Shown: in pieces, positions 62,097 to 64,000 of the stretch
Numbering within the stretch: position 1 is the stretch's first letter
Layout of the letters: every line of letters starts with the position of its first letter
NCBI GenBank assembly: GCA_036821905.1
Contig: DAISIR010000009.1
Coordinates: forward strand, 1-64,000
Reading direction: 5' to 3'
DNA: 64,000 bases
Source: Brooklawnia sp937867175
GTDB lineage: Bacteria; Actinomycetota; Actinomycetes; Propionibacteriales; Propionibacteriaceae
Position numbers and translations under genes: made by a program
Notes under the pieces: generated by a model
The model's input: the letters and a program-made list of their open reading frames with translations, nothing else
Told to the model about the DNA's origin: nothing
Database searches by the model: none

Positions 62097-62849
62097 ATGA
62101 GCCAGCACGACGAGCACCACTTCGTCTCGGCCTACGACGACGGGTCCCGCATCGACGCCACAGATCGGCAGACCAACATCTCCGCGCAGACCCTCGATGA
62201 GATGCGGCAGATAGTGGCCCGCTACCCGGAGCCGCGCTCGGCGCTGCTGCCGATGCTGCACCTGGTGCAGAGCGTGGATGGACGCATCAGTGACGCCGGG
62301 GTGAACGCCTGCGCCGAGATCTTGGGTATCTCGACCGCCCAGGTCAACGGGGTGGCGACCTTTTACACGATGTACAAGCGGCGTCCAGCAGGTGAGCACC
62401 ACATCGGTGTGTGCACCACGAGCCTGTGCGCGGTGATGGGTGGCGACGTCCTGCTGGCGCAGATGAAGGACAAGCTGGGCATCGACGAGGACGAGACGAC
62501 CCCCGACGGCAAGTTCAGCCTCGAACGCCTGGAGTGCAACGCGGCCTGCGACTTCGCGCCGGTGATGATGGTCAACTGGGAGTTCATGGACGCCATGACA
62601 CCTGAGAAGGCCAACGAGCTGATCGACAACCTCGCAGCCGGCAAGGAAGTACGGTCCACCCGTGGGGCGCGGTTGACCAGTTGGAGGCAGGCCGAGCGAG
62701 TGCTGGCCGGGTTCCCCGACGGCCTCGCCGACGAGGGACCGACCGCGGGACCGGCCTCGCTGGAAGGCCTGCGGGTGGCCCGCGAACGGGGCTGGCAGGC
62801 CCCCAAGGCTCCAACCGTCCCCCAGATCGCGGAGGGAGGCTCCAAGTGA
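62097..62849 (+). CDS. nuoE: NADH-quinone oxidoreductase subunit E
   Basis: A 250-residue thioredoxin-like [2Fe-2S] subunit (cluster N1a). VCTTSLCAVMGG and LECNAACDFAPVMMVN give the four cysteine ligands. A C-terminal extension of about 50 residues after the fold is Pro/Ala-rich. ATG at 62097 with AAGGAGG is chosen; the frame from 62052 overlaps nuoD. Its stop overlaps the nuoF GTG. Confidence 0.95.
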   Translation: MSQHDEHHFVSAYDDGSRIDATDRQTNISAQTLDEMRQIVARYPEPRSALLPMLHLVQSVDGRISDAGVNACAEILGISTAQVNGVATFYTMYKRRPAGEHHIGVCTTSLCAVMGGDVLLAQMKDKLGIDEDETTPDGKFSLERLECNAACDFAPVMMVNWEFMDAMTPEKANELIDNLAAGKEVRSTRGARLTSWRQAERVLAGFPDGLADEGPTAGPASLEGLRVARERGWQAPKAPTVPQIAEGGSK

Positions 62850-64000
62850 ACGTCGACATCCTGACCCCCAGCCTCACCGAAAGCTGGGACCAGCCCGAAG
62901 CCTGGAAGCTGGCCAACTACGAAGCACGCGGTGGCTACCAGGCCGCTCGCAAGGCGCTGGCGATGGCCCCGACCGACGTGATCACGCTGGTCAAGGATTC
63001 CGGCCTGCGCGGACGCGGTGGCGCGGGCTTCCCCACCGGAGTGAAGTGGAGCTTCATCCCGCAGACCAACCCCAAGCCGAAGTACCTGGTCATCAACTGC
63101 GACGAGTCGGAGCCCGGGACCTGCAAGGACATCCCGATGCTGATGGCCACCCCCCACACGTTGGTGGAGGGCATCATCATCAGCTGCTTCGCGGTGAACG
63201 CCCACAACGCGTTCATCTACGTGCGCGGTGAGGTGCTGCACGTGATCCGCCGGCTGCAACAGGCGGTCGCGGAGGCCTACCAGGCTGGCTACCTAGGCAA
63301 GGGCATCCTCGGCACCGGCTACGACCTCGACATCGTGGTGCATGCGGGGGCCGGCGCCTACATCTGCGGTGAAGAGACCGCGCTGCTCGATTCGCTCGAG
63401 GGACGCCGCGGCCAGCCCCGGTTGCGTCCTCCGTTCCCTGCCGTGGCGGGTCTGTATGCCTCCCCGACGGTGGTGAACAACGCGGAGTCGATCGCCTCGG
63501 TGCCGTCCATTGTCGCTAACGGCGCCGACTGGTACAAGTCGATGGGCACCGAGAAGTCGGCCGGGCCCACGATCTACTCGCTAAGCGGCCACATCACCCG
63601 CCCGGGCCAGTACGAGGCCCCGTTGGGCACCACGTTCCGGACGCTGCTCGACCTGGCAGGCGGTATCCGCGCCGGGCACCAGCTGAAGTTCTTCACCCCG
63701 GGTGGCTCGTCGACACCGATCCTGACCCCCGACCACCTCGACGTCCCGCTCGACTACGAGGGTGTCGCGGCAGCCGGTTCCATCCTGGGCACCAAAGCGT
63801 TGCAGACCTACGACGAGACGGTCTCGGTGGTGCGCACGACGCTGCGCTACACCGAGTTCTACAAGCACGAATCCTGCGGCAAGTGCACCCCGTGTCGGGA
63901 GGGCAGTTGGTGGCTGGTGCAGACGTTGCGCAATCTCGAGGCGGGCCGTGGCAGCGAGGGCGACGTGGAGAAGTTGCTCGACGTTTGCGACAACGTCTCG
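62846..64000 (+). CDS. nuoF: NADH-quinone oxidoreductase subunit F, 3' end outside the window
   Basis: The frame is open from the GTG at 62846 to the window end (385 codons; the family length is about 430-440). LRGRGGAGFPTGVKWSF is the NADH/FMN-binding loop, VINCDESEPGTCKD and GAYICGEETALLDSLEGRRG the FMN site, and CGKCTPCREG the N3 cluster cysteines, with the fourth Cys beyond about residue 380. It accepts hydride from NADH. Overlaps nuoE by 4 nt. The stop lies past 64,000. Confidence 0.95.
   Translation, partial: MNVDILTPSLTESWDQPEAWKLANYEARGGYQAARKALAMAPTDVITLVKDSGLRGRGGAGFPTGVKWSFIPQTNPKPKYLVINCDESEPGTCKDIPMLMATPHTLVEGIIISCFAVNAHNAFIYVRGEVLHVIRRLQQAVAEAYQAGYLGKGILGTGYDLDIVVHAGAGAYICGEETALLDSLEGRRGQPRLRPPFPAVAGLYASPTVVNNAESIASVPSIVANGADWYKSMGTEKSAGPTIYSLSGHITRPGQYEAPLGTTFRTLLDLAGGIRAGHQLKFFTPGGSSTPILTPDHLDVPLDYEGVAAAGSILGTKALQTYDETVSVVRTTLRYTEFYKHESCGKCTPCREGSWWLVQTLRNLEAGRGSEGDVEKLLDVCDNVS

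Noticed and set aside
1..64000. A search for cas genes to go with the array
   Set aside because: No Cas1, Cas2, Cas3 or Cascade protein signature is present; the cas locus must lie left of the window or elsewhere.

Overview
The window is very high-GC DNA with GTG starts, 1- and 4-nt start/stop overlaps between neighbouring genes, TAnnnT-type -10 boxes and several probable leaderless messages. The gene set is that of an actinomycete: a coproporphyrin-type heme cluster, a menaquinone pathway, a KorAB 2-oxoacid:ferredoxin oxidoreductase, a siroheme sulfite reductase and a 14-subunit-type complex I. A member of the Propionibacteriales (Propionibacteriaceae-like) is my best guess; this is inferred from gene content only.

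Layout. 1-10,790 is an accessory and defence region. It holds a type I-E-like CRISPR array of 37 repeats with no cas genes in view, a truncated Doc toxin, an intact MNT/HEPN toxin-antitoxin pair, IS21-like terminal repeats and an IS3-like transposase scrap, a HIRAN-domain gene in tandem with a 1140-residue DUF3883 helicase, and a divergent 887-residue SNF2 helicase. A tRNA-Lys(TTT) at 10,794-10,866 marks the edge. 10,993-16,932 is a heme block (radical SAM/SPASM protein, cgoX, hemE, hemA, hemH). 16,976-18,337 encodes a secreted SLH-domain protein.

18,438-27,881 (all minus strand) is a sulfate-assimilation unit. It starts with a leaderless polycysteine leader peptide and a terminator-like attenuator, then sulfite reductase, an in-frame CysH-CysD fusion, cysN, a TauE/SafE permease and a CbiX-type chelatase. 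korAB follows after only 18 nt. The unit takes sulfate to APS, sulfite and sulfide, and also covers siroheme synthesis and a possible source of reduced ferredoxin.

27,996-31,642 holds a CDF metal exporter, two PRC-barrel paralogues, an MFS transporter and a small membrane protein. 31,729-38,881 is a menaquinone cluster (menE, menA, menC, menD; then menG coupled to a RecB-like nuclease). menF and a geranylgeranyl-reductase-type flavoprotein follow at 56,191-58,886. These feed the quinone pool used by the nuoABCDEF genes at the right edge (nuoF is cut by the window).

Between the two menaquinone blocks, 39,022-56,226 holds an ABC ATPase with its membrane partner, an SLC13 permease, pepA-abgT, a META-domain lipoprotein, a P-type-ATPase-like protein that has lost its phosphorylated aspartate (in line with glutaminase and a DUF1269 protein), two small proteins, a two-module Lrp-type regulator and a MalT-like LuxR regulator. 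The most notable findings are the CysH-CysD fusion with its polycysteine attenuator, the pseudo-P-type ATPase, and the unassigned HIRAN/two-helicase module beside the CRISPR array.
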